DNA of 11,258 nt from Burkholderiales bacterium. GTDB taxonomy: Bacteria; Pseudomonadota; Gammaproteobacteria; Burkholderiales; SG8-39. A model generated the notes under the pieces. It was given only the letters and a program-made list of their open reading frames with translations, did not search any database and was not told the DNA's origin. Shown here piece by piece: positions 1-7,938 of this stretch; within the stretch, counting starts at the first letter, position 1, and each line of letters opens with the position of its first letter. The position numbers and the translations under genes are program-made. The stretch lies in contig JAENXP010000024.1 of assembly GCA_016649475.1 (NCBI GenBank), positions 1 through 11,258 of the forward strand, written 5' to 3'.

Positions 1-255
1 ACGCTCGAGCACAACCTCGAACTGCTGCGCCATATGCGCGAATTCGCCGCGCTCGGGGTGCCGCTGCTCGCGGGCTGGTCGCGCAAGTCCTCGCTCGGGC
101 AGATTACCGGCAGGCCGGCGGGAGAGCGCCTGGCCGCAAGCATTGCCGCGGCCCTGATTGCGGCGCAAAATGGCGCTGCGATTTTGCGTGTGCACGACGT
201 TGCGCAGACGCGCGACGCGCTCTCGGTGCTTGCCGCGGTGGAAAAAAAACAATGA
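1..255 (+). CDS. folP: Dihydropteroate synthase, C-terminal part (5' truncated by window edge)
   Basis: FolP condenses 6-hydroxymethyl-7,8-dihydropterin diphosphate with p-aminobenzoate to give dihydropteroate in cytosolic folate synthesis. The frame is open from base 1, and the 84 codons seen correspond to roughly the last third of a family protein of about 280 residues. Visible family features are [14 protein letters not shown], containing the conserved SRKS-type motif of the sulfonamide/pABA side of the active site, then [26 protein letters not shown], where RVHDV is the conserved last-strand motif that contacts the pterin diphosphate. The gene ends in GAA AAA AAA CAA TGA, a run of eight A (242-249), and its stop overlaps the glmM start as ATGA. 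The folP-glmM pair is a very common proteobacterial operon, usually downstream of ftsH, which lies outside the window. The start codon and pterin-binding N-terminal half are not visible. Confidence 0.95.
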   Translation, partial: TLEHNLELLRHMREFAALGVPLLAGWSRKSSLGQITGRPAGERLAASIAAALIAAQNGAAILRVHDVAQTRDALSVLAAVEKKQ

Positions 256-1607
256 GCAGAAGATATTTCGGAACGGACGGAATCCGCGGCCTTGTGGGCG
301 AGCCGCCGATCACGCCGGATTTCATGGTGCGCCTGGGCTATGCCGCGGGCGAGGTATTGGTCCGCCGCGCTCAATTATCGCCGGGTATGCGGCCGGCAGT
401 GCTGATCGGCAAGGACACGCGCGTCTCCGGTTACATGCTCGAGGCGTCGCTGGAGGCGGGGTTTGCCGCGGCAGGTGTCGACGTGATGTTGTCAGGCCCG
501 ATGCCGACGCCGGCGGTCGCCTACCTCACCCGCGCGCTGCGGCTCCAAGCCGGTGTGGTGATCAGCGCCTCGCACAATCCGTATCCGGACAACGGCATCA
601 AGTTCTTTTCCGGTGACGGCAACAAGCTGGCAGATGCGGTGGAGGCCGAAATCGAGGCGCAACTGGAACAGCCGATGCGCTGCCGGGCTTCGGCGCAGTT
701 GGGCAAGGCGCGGCGCATAGACGACGCCGCCGGCCGTTACATCGAATTTTGCAAGAGTACATTTCCCAATAAGCGCGACCTGCGCGGCCTGAAAATCGTG
801 GTCGACTGCGCCAACGGAGCGGCTTATCACATCGCGCCGCACGTGTTTCACGAACTCGGCGCCGACGTGGTGGCGATAGGCGTCAACCCGGACGGATTCA
901 ACATCAACGACCTGGTGGGCGCCACCAGCCCGGAGTCGCTGCAGCTGGCGGTGAAGCAGCACAAAGCCGACCTGGGTATCGCACTGGACGGGGACGGCGA
1001 TCGCCTGGTAATGGTGGATGCGCGCGGCCTCACCTACGACGGCGATCAGCTGTTGTATGTGATTGCGCGCATGCGCGCCGCAAACGGCCCGGTTCCCGGC
1101 GTGGTCGGCACGCTCATGAGCAATCTGGCGCTGCAACGCGCGCTGGAGGATGAGGGCATTGCCTTCGCCCGCGCCAGGGTGGGCGACCGCTATGTGCTCG
1201 AACTGCTGCACGAGAAAGGCTGGCAGCTGGGCGGCGAGAATTCCGGCCATATCATCTGCCTGGACAAGCACACCACCGGCGACGCGCTGGTGTCCGCGCT
1301 GCAGGTGCTGACGGCTGTGCGCGAGAGCGGAACCACGCTGGCTGACTTGTGCCGCAAACTGACGCTCTACCCGCAGAAGCTGGTGAATGTAAAAATCACC
1401 AAGGGTTTCAACTGGGAGGCAAACGCGGCGGTGGGCAAAGCCAAGGAGGCGGCCGAGCGCGAGTTGGGCAAGGCCGGGCGGGTGCTGCTGCGGCCCTCGG
1501 GCACCGAGCCGGTGCTGCGGGTGATGGTGGAGGGCGAAGACGGGGCCAAGGTCGAGTCCCTGGCGCAGATGCTGGCCGAGAGCGTGCGTGCGGCGGTTCA
1601 GGCCTAG
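252..1607 (+). CDS. glmM: Phosphoglucosamine mutase
   Basis: GlmM interconverts glucosamine-6-phosphate and glucosamine-1-phosphate in the cytosol, feeding UDP-GlcNAc for peptidoglycan and lipopolysaccharide. The 451-residue product is close to the usual 445. It begins [13 protein letters not shown], the family N-terminal signature. The catalytic phosphoserine lies in ISASHNP (Ser107), the Mg-binding loop is DGDGDR (246-251), the sugar-binding loop is GGENSGH (327-333) and the phosphate-binding loop is RPSGTEP (414-420). All four domains are therefore present and the key residues intact. The ATG overlaps the folP stop by four bases, which implies translational coupling. A GGTGGA about ten bases upstream could act as a ribosome binding site. 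Activation normally needs phosphorylation of the active serine. The gene ends only 11 bp from the convergent pstB stop, and I see no clear bidirectional terminator between them. Confidence 0.98.
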   Translation: MSRRYFGTDGIRGLVGEPPITPDFMVRLGYAAGEVLVRRAQLSPGMRPAVLIGKDTRVSGYMLEASLEAGFAAAGVDVMLSGPMPTPAVAYLTRALRLQAGVVISASHNPYPDNGIKFFSGDGNKLADAVEAEIEAQLEQPMRCRASAQLGKARRIDDAAGRYIEFCKSTFPNKRDLRGLKIVVDCANGAAYHIAPHVFHELGADVVAIGVNPDGFNINDLVGATSPESLQLAVKQHKADLGIALDGDGDRLVMVDARGLTYDGDQLLYVIARMRAANGPVPGVVGTLMSNLALQRALEDEGIAFARARVGDRYVLELLHEKGWQLGGENSGHIICLDKHTTGDALVSALQVLTAVRESGTTLADLCRKLTLYPQKLVNVKITKGFNWEANAAVGKAKEAAERELGKAGRVLLRPSGTEPVLRVMVEGEDGAKVESLAQMLAESVRAAVQA

Positions 1608-1618
1608 AAGTGTGGTGA

Positions 1619-2401
1619 TTAGCCGAAACGGCCCGTTATGTAATCCTCGGTTTCTTTCCGGCCGGGATTGATGAAGATCTTGTCGGTGATGTCGAACTCG
1701 ATCAGCTTGCCCAGATACATGTAGGCGGTATAGTCGGACACGCGCGCCGCCTGCTGCATGTTGTGGGTGACGATGGCGATGGTGTAGTCCGCCTTGAGTT
1801 CGTTCAGCAGTTCCTCAATTTTCGCGGTGGAAATCGGATCCAGCGCCGAGGTCGGCTCGTCCAGCAGCAGCACCTCGGGTTTGACTGCGACGGCACGCGC
1901 AATGCACAGGCGCTGCTGCTGTCCTCCGGAAAGGCTGAGGCCGCTTTGCCGCAGCTTGTGCTTGGCTTCATCCCATAGCGCGGCTTTGCGCAGCGCCCAT
2001 TCGACGCGCTCGTCCATCTCGCCGCTGCTGAGCCGCTCGTACAGTTTGACGCCGAAGGCGATGTTTTCGTAAATCGACATCGGAAACGGCGTAGGCTTCT
2101 GGAACACCATTCCGACCTTGGCCCGCAGCGCGATCACGTCCTGGCGCGGATCGAGAATGTTGTTGTCGTTCAGCATGATCTCGCCGGTGGCCCGGTGTCC
2201 GGGGTAGAGGTCGTACATGCGGTTGAAGGTGCGCAGCAGGGTCGATTTGCCGCAGCCCGAGGGGCCGATGAAGGCGGTAATGTGCTTCTCGGCGATGCTC
2301 AGATCGACGTCAGTCAGAGCCTGATAGGTGCCGTAGTAGAAGTTCAGGTTGCTGACCCTGATCTTGCTCGGGGGAAGCGATGCGTGGATGGGCGTGTCCA
2401 T
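1619..2401 (-). CDS. pstB: Phosphate ABC transporter, ATP-binding protein
   Basis: PstB is the ATPase that powers high-affinity phosphate import by PstSCA at the inner membrane. The 260-residue protein matches the family length. Walker A is GPSGCGKST (46-54), the Q-loop is in [16 protein letters not shown] (99-114), the ABC signature is LSGGQQQR (157-164), Walker B is LLLDEP (178-183) followed by the D-loop SALD, and the switch histidine is H213 in VTHNMQQA. The [10 protein letters not shown] stretch is characteristic of PstB among ABC ATPases. It is the last gene of the pstSCAB cluster, starting 24 bp after the pstA stop with only a weak Shine-Dalgarno match. phoU, which often follows pstB, is absent because the convergent glmM gene begins at once. 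PhoU or PhoR/PhoB, if present, must be elsewhere. Confidence 0.98.
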   Translation of the reverse strand: MDTPIHASLPPSKIRVSNLNFYYGTYQALTDVDLSIAEKHITAFIGPSGCGKSTLLRTFNRMYDLYPGHRATGEIMLNDNNILDPRQDVIALRAKVGMVFQKPTPFPMSIYENIAFGVKLYERLSSGEMDERVEWALRKAALWDEAKHKLRQSGLSLSGGQQQRLCIARAVAVKPEVLLLDEPTSALDPISTAKIEELLNELKADYTIAIVTHNMQQAARVSDYTAYMYLGKLIEFDITDKIFINPGRKETEDYITGRFG

Positions 2402-2425
2402 ATTCGTCTAGGCTAGTCGATCCGG

Positions 2426-3277
2426 TCAGTTGTTCGAGGATTTCTGCGCGAATACGACGCGGGCGAGAATGTTCAGCGTCAACACGGTCAGGGTGATCAG
2501 CAGGGCGCCGCCCCAGGCGAGCGTCTCCCAGTCCGGATAGGGACTCATGGCGAACTGGAAGATGACCACCGGCAGATTGGCCATGGGCGCGTCCATGTTG
2601 ACGGACCAGAACTGGTTGTTGAGCGCCGTGAACAGCAAGGGTGCCGTCTCGCCGCTGATGCGCGCCACTGCCAGCAGTATTCCGGTGATGATGCCGGCGC
2701 GCGCCGCGCGCAGGGTTACGAACGAAATGACTATCCATTGCGGCGCACCCAGCGCCGCGGCGGCTTCGCGCATGGTGTCAGGCACCAGCCGCAGCATGTT
2801 CTCCGTGGTCTTCAGAACCACGGGTATGACGATAAGTGCCAGCGCGAAGCTGCCGGCCCAGCCGGAAAAATGCATTACGTTGGCGACATAGACAGCATAG
2901 ACGAACAGTCCGATGACGATGGACGGTGCGCTCAGCAGGATGTCGTTGATGAAGCGCGTTGCAGGGCCGAGCCAGCCGCGCCGGCCGTATTCGGCGACAT
3001 AAGTGCCGGCGAGAATGCCGATCGGCGTGCCGATGAGCGTCGCGAGCAGCGACATCAGCAGGCTGCCGAAGATGGCGTTGGCCAGGCCGCCCTCGCTGCC
3101 GGGCGGGGGCGTGCTCTGGGTGAACATGGAAAAGCTGAACGCACTCAGCCCATGGCTGAACAGTGTCCATAATATCCAGACCAGCCAGAACAGGCCGAAC
3201 AGCACGGCCAGCATGGAAATGCCGAGGTTGATGAAGTTGATGACGCGCCGGCGGAGATAAAGGTTGGCTGGGGTCAT
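2426..3277 (-). CDS. pstA: Phosphate ABC transporter, permease PstA
   Basis: PstA is one of the two membrane subunits that form the phosphate channel with PstC. The open frame extends upstream to 3352, but that extra N-terminus ([12 protein letters not shown]...) overlaps pstC and looks non-genuine. I chose the ATG at 3277, giving [19 protein letters not shown] and 283 residues, a normal PstA length. About six hydrophobic segments are visible (roughly 18-40, 66-92, 115-135, 140-157, 195-215 and 256-277). The cytoplasmic EAA loop that docks onto the ATPase is at 171-200 ([13 protein letters not shown]...). [10 protein letters not shown] at 55-64 and [14 protein letters not shown] near 206-219 are typical of PstA. 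The start lies seven bases after the pstC stop, without an obvious ribosome binding site, so translation is probably coupled to pstC. Confidence 0.95.
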   Translation of the reverse strand: MTPANLYLRRRVINFINLGISMLAVLFGLFWLVWILWTLFSHGLSAFSFSMFTQSTPPPGSEGGLANAIFGSLLMSLLATLIGTPIGILAGTYVAEYGRRGWLGPATRFINDILLSAPSIVIGLFVYAVYVANVMHFSGWAGSFALALIVIPVVLKTTENMLRLVPDTMREAAAALGAPQWIVISFVTLRAARAGIITGILLAVARISGETAPLLFTALNNQFWSVNMDAPMANLPVVIFQFAMSPYPDWETLAWGGALLITLTVLTLNILARVVFAQKSSNN

Positions 3278-3284
3278 AGACGAT

Positions 3285-4304
3285 TCAAGTGCGCGTGCCC
3301 TCGCGCTTGGCGAGTTGCAGCAGCAGGATCTTGGATAGGGCCAGCACCACAAAGGTTATCAAAAACAGAATCAATCCGAGTTCCACCAGCGCCGCGGTGT
3401 AGAGGACACCATCGGCCTCGGTGAACTCGTTGGCCAGGGCGGAGGCGATGCTGTTGCCCGGCGAAAACAGCGAGGTTCCCAGCCTGTGGGCGTTGCCGAT
3501 GACGAAGGTCACCGCCATGGTCTCGCCCAGCGCCCGGCCCAAGCCCAGCAGGACGCCGCCGACCACGCCGATCTTGGTATAGGGCAGGACCACGTTCCAG
3601 ACCACTTCCCATGTCGTCGCCCCGACCGCGTAGGCGGATTCCTTCAGCATGGCCGGGACCAGTTCGAATACGTCGCGCATGACCGAAGCGATGAACGGTA
3701 TCACCATGATCGCCAATATTAGTCCTGCAGTGAGTATGCCTATGCCTTGTGGCGCGCCCTGGAACAGGGGACCGACCAGCCAGATCGCACCGAGCGTCTC
3801 GATCATCCAGGGTTGCACGTGGTCGGCAAAAATGGGCGCGAACACGAACAGGCCCCACATGCCATAAATAATGCTGGGGATTGCGGCGAGCAACTCGATG
3901 GCGGTGCCGATGGGGCGGCGCAACCACAGCGGAGACAGCTCGGTCAGGAAAACAGCGATGCCGAAGCTGACGGGAATGCCGATCAACAGCGCTATGAAGG
4001 AGGTGGCCAAGGTGCCGAATATCGGCACCAGCGCACCGAATTTCTTGGTGACCGGATTCCACTCTGCGCTGACGAGGAAGCCGGGGCCGAACGCCTTGAT
4101 TGCGGGCCAGCTGCCGATGAGCAGCATGATCAGAATGCCAAGCAGCAGCGCAAGCACCAGAAACGCAAACGTCCGCGTGGCATTGCGAAACGCCAGGTCA
4201 TAAAAATGCTGCCGCCTGAGCAGGGTATCCGGGATGCTGTTTAACATGCGCTGGGAAAGGGGGGCACCTTGCGGCGCATTAATGGTGCTTGCTGTGGCCT
4301 CCAT
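3285..4304 (-). CDS. pstC: Phosphate ABC transporter, permease PstC
   Basis: PstC pairs with PstA to make the transmembrane path for phosphate. The product is 339 residues, slightly long because of a roughly 45-residue polar N-terminal region before the first membrane segment. Hydrophobic segments lie near 45-64, 93-120, 136-158, 188-208, 246-270 and 301-326. The large periplasmic stretch after the first segment ([14 protein letters not shown]...EWNP) and the EAA loop ([20 protein letters not shown], 221-240) are as expected. [17 protein letters not shown] at 255-271 is a strong PstC signature. The gene begins 38 bp after the pstS stop; AGG about seven bases before the ATG is a plausible Shine-Dalgarno site. 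It shares the pstSCAB transcript. Confidence 0.96.
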   Translation of the reverse strand: MEATASTINAPQGAPLSQRMLNSIPDTLLRRQHFYDLAFRNATRTFAFLVLALLLGILIMLLIGSWPAIKAFGPGFLVSAEWNPVTKKFGALVPIFGTLATSFIALLIGIPVSFGIAVFLTELSPLWLRRPIGTAIELLAAIPSIIYGMWGLFVFAPIFADHVQPWMIETLGAIWLVGPLFQGAPQGIGILTAGLILAIMVIPFIASVMRDVFELVPAMLKESAYAVGATTWEVVWNVVLPYTKIGVVGGVLLGLGRALGETMAVTFVIGNAHRLGTSLFSPGNSIASALANEFTEADGVLYTAALVELGLILFLITFVVLALSKILLLQLAKREGTRT

Positions 4305-4342
4305 TCTAACCTATCTTCCCCGCGCAGCCTTTATTGCGGACC

Positions 4343-5392
4343 CTACCAGATCGTCTTGCCGGCCGCGTCCTTGATCTTGCTTTTCCATTCGGCCTGGACC
4401 AGCTTCACCACATCGTCGGGCATGGGAATATAGTCGAGATCGAGTGCCAGCTTGTCCCCCTCTTTGTAGGCCCAGTCGAAGAACTTGAGCACTTCCTTTG
4501 CCGTGGCGGGCTTCATCTGGCTTTTGTGCACAAGAATAAATGTGGCACCGGTGATGGGCCAGCTATTCTTGCCGGGTTCGTCGGTCAGAATTTCGTAGAA
4601 TCCGGGCGCATTCTTCCAATCGGCGCCGGCGGCCGCCGATTGGAAACTCTTATCGTCCGGCTTGACGAAATTCCCTTCCCGATTCTGCAGCAGGGTGTAG
4701 GCCATCTTGTTCTGTTTGGCATAGGCGTACTCCACATAGCCGATCGCGCCGTGGAGGCGCTGCACGAACGAGGCGACGCCTTCATTGCCTTTGCCGCCGG
4801 CGCCAGTGGCTGCAGGCCAGGCCACGGACTTGGCGTTACCCACCTTGTCCTTCCACTCCGGGCTGACCTTGGACAGATAATTGGTGAAAATGAAGGTGGT
4901 GCCGGAGCCGTCCGAGCGGTTCACCACCGTTATTGCGGTATCGGGCAGTTTCACGCCTTTGTTTAGCCCGGCAATCGCCGGGTCGCTCCATTTCTTGATC
5001 TTGCCAAGATAGATATCAGCCAGCGTTTTGCCGGAAAGTTTCAATTCGCCGGGCTTGACCCCTTCGATATTCACCACCGGTACCACTCCGCCCATTACTG
5101 CCGGGAACTGCACCAGGCCTTCCTTTTCCAACTCTGCCAGTTCCAGTGGTGCGTCGGAGGCGCCGAAATCGACGGTCCTGGCCTTGATCTGTTTGATGCC
5201 GCCGCCAGAACCGATGGACTGGTAGTTCATGCTGGTACCCGTCTTGGCCTTGTAGGCCTCGGCCCATTTGGCGTAGACGGGGTAGGGGAAGGTCGCACCG
5301 GCGCCGGTGATATTCGCCGCCGTTGCGGCAGATGCGGCGCAGATGCCCAACGCCAGTAGCGCCGGGGTGAACATGCGATGAACTAGTTTCAT
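4343..5392 (-). CDS. pstS: Phosphate ABC transporter, periplasmic phosphate-binding protein
   Basis: PstS captures inorganic phosphate in the periplasm and delivers it to PstCA. The 349-residue precursor starts with a classical signal peptide, [20 protein letters not shown], with likely cleavage after ATAA (about residue 26) before [10 protein letters not shown]. Phosphate-contacting motifs of the family are visible: GAGATFP (30-36), [11 protein letters not shown] (59-69), FGASDAPL (76-83) and RSDGSGTT (159-166). There is no lipobox cysteine at the cleavage site, so this is a soluble periplasmic form. The ATG has a good GGAG at eight bases (plus-strand CTCC at 5401-5404). It is the first gene of pstSCAB. 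A PhoB-type site may lie upstream (see 5468-5485), which would fit the usual phosphate-starvation control. Confidence 0.98.
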   Translation of the reverse strand: MKLVHRMFTPALLALGICAASAATAANITGAGATFPYPVYAKWAEAYKAKTGTSMNYQSIGSGGGIKQIKARTVDFGASDAPLELAELEKEGLVQFPAVMGGVVPVVNIEGVKPGELKLSGKTLADIYLGKIKKWSDPAIAGLNKGVKLPDTAITVVNRSDGSGTTFIFTNYLSKVSPEWKDKVGNAKSVAWPAATGAGGKGNEGVASFVQRLHGAIGYVEYAYAKQNKMAYTLLQNREGNFVKPDDKSFQSAAAGADWKNAPGFYEILTDEPGKNSWPITGATFILVHKSQMKPATAKEVLKFFDWAYKEGDKLALDLDYIPMPDDVVKLVQAEWKSKIKDAAGKTIW

Positions 5393-5427
5393 GACAAAGT
5401 CTCCAGTAGGAATTTTCGCTTCGTTAC

Positions 5428-5446
5428 CCTGGTCCCGGGTACCAGG
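5428..5446 (-). promoter_or_regulatory. Hairpin at the predicted start of the pstS leader
   Basis: A perfect 6-bp inverted repeat, CCTGGT and ACCAGG, encloses the seven bases CCCGGGT. If transcription starts about six to ten bases downstream of the -10-like TAGGAT (5452-5457), the hairpin would form at the extreme 5' end of the pstS mRNA, where stem-loops often stabilise transcripts. It lies about 35 bases before the start codon and leaves the GGAG free. The role is inferred only from its position. Confidence 0.35.
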
Positions 5447-5451
5447 CAGGC

Positions 5452-5485
5452 ATCCTAGAGCCGCTTTGTTACATGAATATTACGC
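5452..5485 (-). promoter_or_regulatory. Possible Pho box and -10 element of pstS
   Basis: On the minus strand two degenerate heptamers with an 11-base period, GCGTAAT and ATGTAAC, are separated by the AT-rich spacer ATTC (5468-5485). Each matches the PhoB half-site CTGTCAT at four of seven positions, with the GT and A positions kept in both. Exactly ten bases downstream is TAGGAT (5452-5457, four of six matches to TATAAT). This is the spacing expected for PhoB-activated promoters, which lack a good -35. The geometry is right but the base matches are poor, so this is tentative. Confidence 0.35.
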
Positions 5486-5575
5486 GTTCATATTCAAAGG
5501 CATCTGTCGGTAAAGGGTGCGCCGATTCACGCCGCTTCGGCGAGGGTCCGGGGAATGTGGCCAACAACTGGCGGT

Positions 5576-6409
5576 TTAATTGCGCAAAGCGGCTACGCCC
5601 AACGCGACAGCGCCGGCGGCGAGCAGGCGCTGCCAGCCGAAGCGCTCTTTCAGGAAGATGCTGCCTAACAGCGCGGCGAAAATGACCGAGGTCTCGCGCA
5701 GCGCGGCTACCGCCGCGATCGGCGCCCTGGTCATGGCCCAGAGTACGATGCCGTAGGCGCCGATGAGGCAGAATCCACCGCCCAACGCGCGCAGCCAGTG
5801 GCGCGCGGCATACTCGAGCGCGGACTGCCCGCGCCGCAGGGCAATCAGAGGCACGAACAGCAGGCCCTGCAGCAGGAGCAGCCAGGCGACATAGCCTGCC
5901 GGCGTTCCGGAGAGCCGCGCGCCCGTACCGTCGACGAGGGTATAGCTGGCGATGATCGCCGCGTTCGCAAACGCCCAAAGCGTAGCACCGCGGTGCACGC
6001 GGCCCCGCTGCAGCAGGCCGAGGCTCAGGATGCCGGCGCTGATCAGCGCGATGCCCAGCCACATGGTCGGGCCGGGGTGCTCGTCCAGCAGCGCGACGCC
6101 GAACACGGCCACCAGCAGCGGCGCCGTGCCGCGCATCAGGGGATAGGCATGGCTCAGGTCGCCCAGGCGGTAGGCCGCCACCAGGGTCGAGAAATACGCG
6201 ACATGGATTGCGGCCGAAGCGCCGAGATAGGGCCAGCTCGCGCTCGCGGGCAAGTCCGCAGCTGCGATCAGGGGAAGCGCCAGTATGCCCGCGCCGGCGG
6301 CCACCAGCGCAGTGTCCAGCATCACGTCGCGGCTGGACTTGATGACGGCGTTCCAGCCTGCATGCAGCAGGGCGGATCCCAGCACCAGGGCAGTCACCAG
6401 CGGCGACAT
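5576..6409 (-). CDS. EamA/DMT superfamily membrane transporter
   Basis: This is a 277-residue, very hydrophobic protein with the two-repeat plan of drug/metabolite (EamA) permeases and about ten membrane segments. The first repeat starts MSPLVTALVLGSALLHAGWNA and the second includes AALRETSVIFAALLGSIFLKERFGW, where the RE..V/S...A...KE pattern is typical of the second EamA domain. The frame is open further upstream to 6601, but that extension is basic and non-hydrophobic. The ATG at 6409 has GGGGG about six bases before it and begins directly in the first membrane helix, so I chose it. The substrate cannot be read from sequence. A related subgroup occurs near phosphonate or phosphate genes, and this gene lies directly upstream of pstS on the same strand, so a phosphorus-linked role is possible but unproven. 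The 183-bp gap to pstS and the likely pstS promoter there argue for separate transcription. Confidence 0.85.
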   Translation of the reverse strand: MSPLVTALVLGSALLHAGWNAVIKSSRDVMLDTALVAAGAGILALPLIAAADLPASASWPYLGASAAIHVAYFSTLVAAYRLGDLSHAYPLMRGTAPLLVAVFGVALLDEHPGPTMWLGIALISAGILSLGLLQRGRVHRGATLWAFANAAIIASYTLVDGTGARLSGTPAGYVAWLLLLQGLLFVPLIALRRGQSALEYAARHWLRALGGGFCLIGAYGIVLWAMTRAPIAAVAALRETSVIFAALLGSIFLKERFGWQRLLAAGAVALGVAALRN

Positions 6410-6560
6410 CCAAGACCCCCAATAGATTGAAACAGGCGACGCTAAACGACCAGGTCGGGGTGGACGCAAGGCGCGTCGCGCCGACAAGGCTGTTTCCCAC
6501 CACGCTGATGCTATCCTATTGAACGATCTTGGCGCCAGGCGCAGAATACGCGTTCGTGTA

Positions 6561-6578
6561 GCGGCATTGCGGCATTGC
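6561..6578. repeat. Short tandem repeat, 8-base unit GCGGCATT
   Basis: GCGGCATT occurs twice in tandem and is followed by GC. It lies in the 228-bp gap between the divergent permease and the small hypothetical gene. No convincing promoter pair was found here for either gene; TTGGAC at 6589-6594 is -35-like but lacks a good -10. The repeat may be incidental. Confidence 0.4.
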
Positions 6579-6637
6579 AAATCGCGCGTTGGACGCTGCA
6601 ATCATGCGACAGTACAGATGAGCCTCGGAGCGTATCT

Positions 6638-6871
6638 ATGACTACGGACGAAAACAAGACGAAGGTGACCATTCTGACCGGGACCTACCGCGTCAAGGGT
6701 TATATCGACCTGCTTCCAGGTGCACGGGTGACCGATTACCTGGTGGAGTCCAAGGACTTCATCGCGGTGACTGACGCGGAGGTATGGGAACTGGGTAACC
6801 GTCATGTTTTCAACGCGTCGTTCATAAACGTGAGTCTCGAACACATCCAGATTGTCACGCCCGGGGGATAA
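6638..6871 (+). CDS. Small conserved-looking protein of unknown function (77 residues)
   Basis: The ATG at 6638 is preceded by GGAG seven bases upstream (6627-6630), and the product starts MTTDENKTKVTILTGTYRVK. The frame is open upstream to an ATG at 6575, but that extension has no ribosome binding site and is low-quality sequence. The body reads as alternating beta strands: KVTILTGTYRVKGYIDL, ARVTDYLVESKDFIAVTDAEVW and a C-terminal FINVSLEHIQIVTP. That suggests a compact all-beta domain with no signal peptide, membrane helix or metal motif. The plan (initial strand, 'dyL' segment, 'FIavTdAeV', 'inVs.ehIqiv') resembles small uncharacterised proteobacterial proteins, possibly of the DUF6812 type, though I could not verify this. 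It is monocistronic, divergent from the permease and upstream of tpiA. I do not assign a function. Confidence 0.75.
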   Translation: MTTDENKTKVTILTGTYRVKGYIDLLPGARVTDYLVESKDFIAVTDAEVWELGNRHVFNASFINVSLEHIQIVTPGG

Positions 6872-6911
6872 GGCGCGATCCGCAGTCCAAGATTTCCTGT
6901 ACGACGCCGAT

Positions 6912-6928
6912 GCGCGGCCGTTCCGCGC
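6912..6928 (+). other. GC-rich stem-loop after the small gene
   Basis: GCGCGG pairs with CCGCGC around the loop CCGTT, about 40 bases after the stop codon of the 77-residue gene. There is no U tract after it, so it is not a standard intrinsic terminator. It may help 3'-end formation or be chance in GC-rich DNA. Confidence 0.25.
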
Positions 6929-7003
6929 GCCGCCTGCAATTCCGGGTCGCTGGCAGGGTTTGTTTTTACAGCATGGCGCGGCCGTAGCTGCGCCTGCATT
7001 TGA

Positions 7004-7033
7004 TTGACCCGCTTTGCTTAAACGCTGTAAAAT
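7004..7033 (+). promoter_or_regulatory. Sigma-70-type promoter for tpiA
   Basis: TTGACC (7004-7009, five of six to TTGACA) and TAAAAT (7028-7033, five of six to TATAAT) are 18 bases apart. This is the best housekeeping-type promoter in the window. Transcription would start near 7040, leaving a leader of about 40 bases before tpiA. It probably also drives secG. Confidence 0.65.
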
Positions 7034-7078
7034 CACGCGTTTCTGACGCTAGGTAGCAACTACTTGGAATTCAAGGCG

Positions 7079-7837
7079 ATGCGCAGCCGTTTGGTCGCGG
7101 GTAACTGGAAAATGCATGGCGGCCTGGCGGCGAACCGGCACCTGCTCGACGGGCTGAAATCCGGCCTGCAAGCGATCGATGGCGTGCAGTACACGGTGTG
7201 CGTGCCGTACCCGTATCTGGCGCAGGTCGAAGCTGCCCTGACCGGCAGCGGCATAGCCTGGGGCGCACAAAATGTCAGCGAATGGCCACAGGGCGCCTAT
7301 ACGGGCGAGGTGTCGGGTGCCATGCTGCGCGATTTCGGCTGCCGCCACGTTATCGTCGGACACTCCGAACGCCGCGCGCTGTACGGGGAGAGCGACAAGC
7401 AGGTAGCGGCGAAATTTCAGGCCGCTCAAGGCGCGGGATTGACTCCGATACTGTGCGTGGGAGAGACCCTGCAGGAGCGTGAAAGCGCCGTAACGGAAAT
7501 CGTGGTTGGCCGCCAGCTTGCGGCCGTGCTCGACTCAAGCGGCGTAGGCGCGTTGGCAAACGCGGTAATTGCCTACGAACCGGTGTGGGCCATCGGTACC
7601 GGCAGGACTGCGACGCCGCAGCAGGCGCAGGCCGTGCACGCGTTCATACGTGGTGTCGTCGGCCGGCAGGATGCCAAGCTGGCCGCCGGTTTGAGCATCC
7701 TGTACGGCGGCAGCGTCAAGGCGGCGAATGCCAAGGTATTGTTTGCCATGCCTGATATAGACGGTGGTCTGATCGGCGGTGCCGCGCTGGTGGCGGAAGA
7801 CTTCATTGCGATTTGCGCCGCGGCCGGCAAGAACTGA
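7079..7837 (+). CDS. tpiA: Triosephosphate isomerase
   Basis: TpiA interconverts dihydroxyacetone phosphate and glyceraldehyde-3-phosphate in glycolysis and gluconeogenesis. The 252-residue TIM barrel has every catalytic element: NWKM with Lys11, GHSERR with the electrophilic His95, and [11 protein letters not shown] with the catalytic base Glu167, followed by the phosphate-gripping loop 6. The phosphate-binding segments GGSVK (210-214) and GLIGGAAL (230-237) are intact. I chose the ATG at 7079 ([12 protein letters not shown]) because family members start at this point. A TTG at 7064 would add five residues (MEFKA), and AGG ten bases before it makes it a real alternative, since the AAGG before the ATG is only two bases away. 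The tpiA-secG-nuo order is common in proteobacteria. Confidence 0.97.
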   Translation: MRSRLVAGNWKMHGGLAANRHLLDGLKSGLQAIDGVQYTVCVPYPYLAQVEAALTGSGIAWGAQNVSEWPQGAYTGEVSGAMLRDFGCRHVIVGHSERRALYGESDKQVAAKFQAAQGAGLTPILCVGETLQERESAVTEIVVGRQLAAVLDSSGVGALANAVIAYEPVWAIGTGRTATPQQAQAVHAFIRGVVGRQDAKLAAGLSILYGGSVKAANAKVLFAMPDIDGGLIGGAALVAEDFIAICAAAGKN

Positions 7838-7854
7838 ACGGCGCGGGGCAGGGG

Positions 7855-7878
7855 GGCGCGCCGGCAAAATGGCGCGCC
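7855..7878 (+). other. Stem-loop between tpiA and secG (GGCGCGCC pair)
   Basis: GGCGCGCC occurs at 7855-7862 and 7871-7878 around the eight bases GGCAAAAT, giving a perfect 8-bp stem. Each arm is itself palindromic, and the second sits inside the 12-bp perfect palindrome ATGGCGCGCCAT (7869-7880). It starts 17 bases after the tpiA stop and has no U tract. It may attenuate read-through or protect the tpiA 3' end. Confidence 0.4.
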
Positions 7879-7900
7879 ATTGGTTGTACAGAATGTTTGC

Positions 7901-7920
7901 CACCCGCCACGCGGCGGGTG
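7901..7920 (+). other. Stem-loop just upstream of secG
   Basis: CACCCGCC and GGCGGGTG form a perfect 8-bp stem around the loop ACGC, ending 18 bases before the secG ATG. The following bases (AGTCATAGCG) lack a T run, so this is not a classical terminator. Its position close to the secG ribosome binding region suggests a possible effect on secG expression, but this is inferred from position only. Confidence 0.45.
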
Positions 7921-7938
7921 AGTCATAGCGAGTGAAGA

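Noticed and set aside
492..1271. 259-residue open frame on the minus strand inside glmM
   Set aside because: It is a shadow of glmM, whose motifs are complete in the other strand; the product (histidine- and arginine-rich) has no recognisable domain and no ribosome binding site.
3278..3352. Upstream extension of pstA (MWCWPYPR...)
   Set aside because: It overlaps the end of pstC and is unlike any PstA N-terminus; the ATG at 3277 gives the normal length.
4334..4966. 210-residue plus-strand frame opposite pstS
   Set aside because: pstS is complete with signal peptide and binding motifs on the other strand; the plus frame has no family features.
5530..5542. Intrinsic terminator for the EamA gene (CGCCG-CTT-CGGCG)
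   Set aside because: The stem is only 5 bp and no T run follows on the minus strand.
5798..6430. 210-residue plus-strand frame opposite the EamA permease
   Set aside because: Gln/Arg/His-rich composition is typical of the antisense of hydrophobic helices in GC-rich DNA; the minus-strand permease is clearly the coding frame.
6410..6601. N-terminal extension of the EamA permease frame
   Set aside because: It is basic, non-hydrophobic and without a ribosome binding site; ATG 6409 has GGGGG before it and starts in the first helix.
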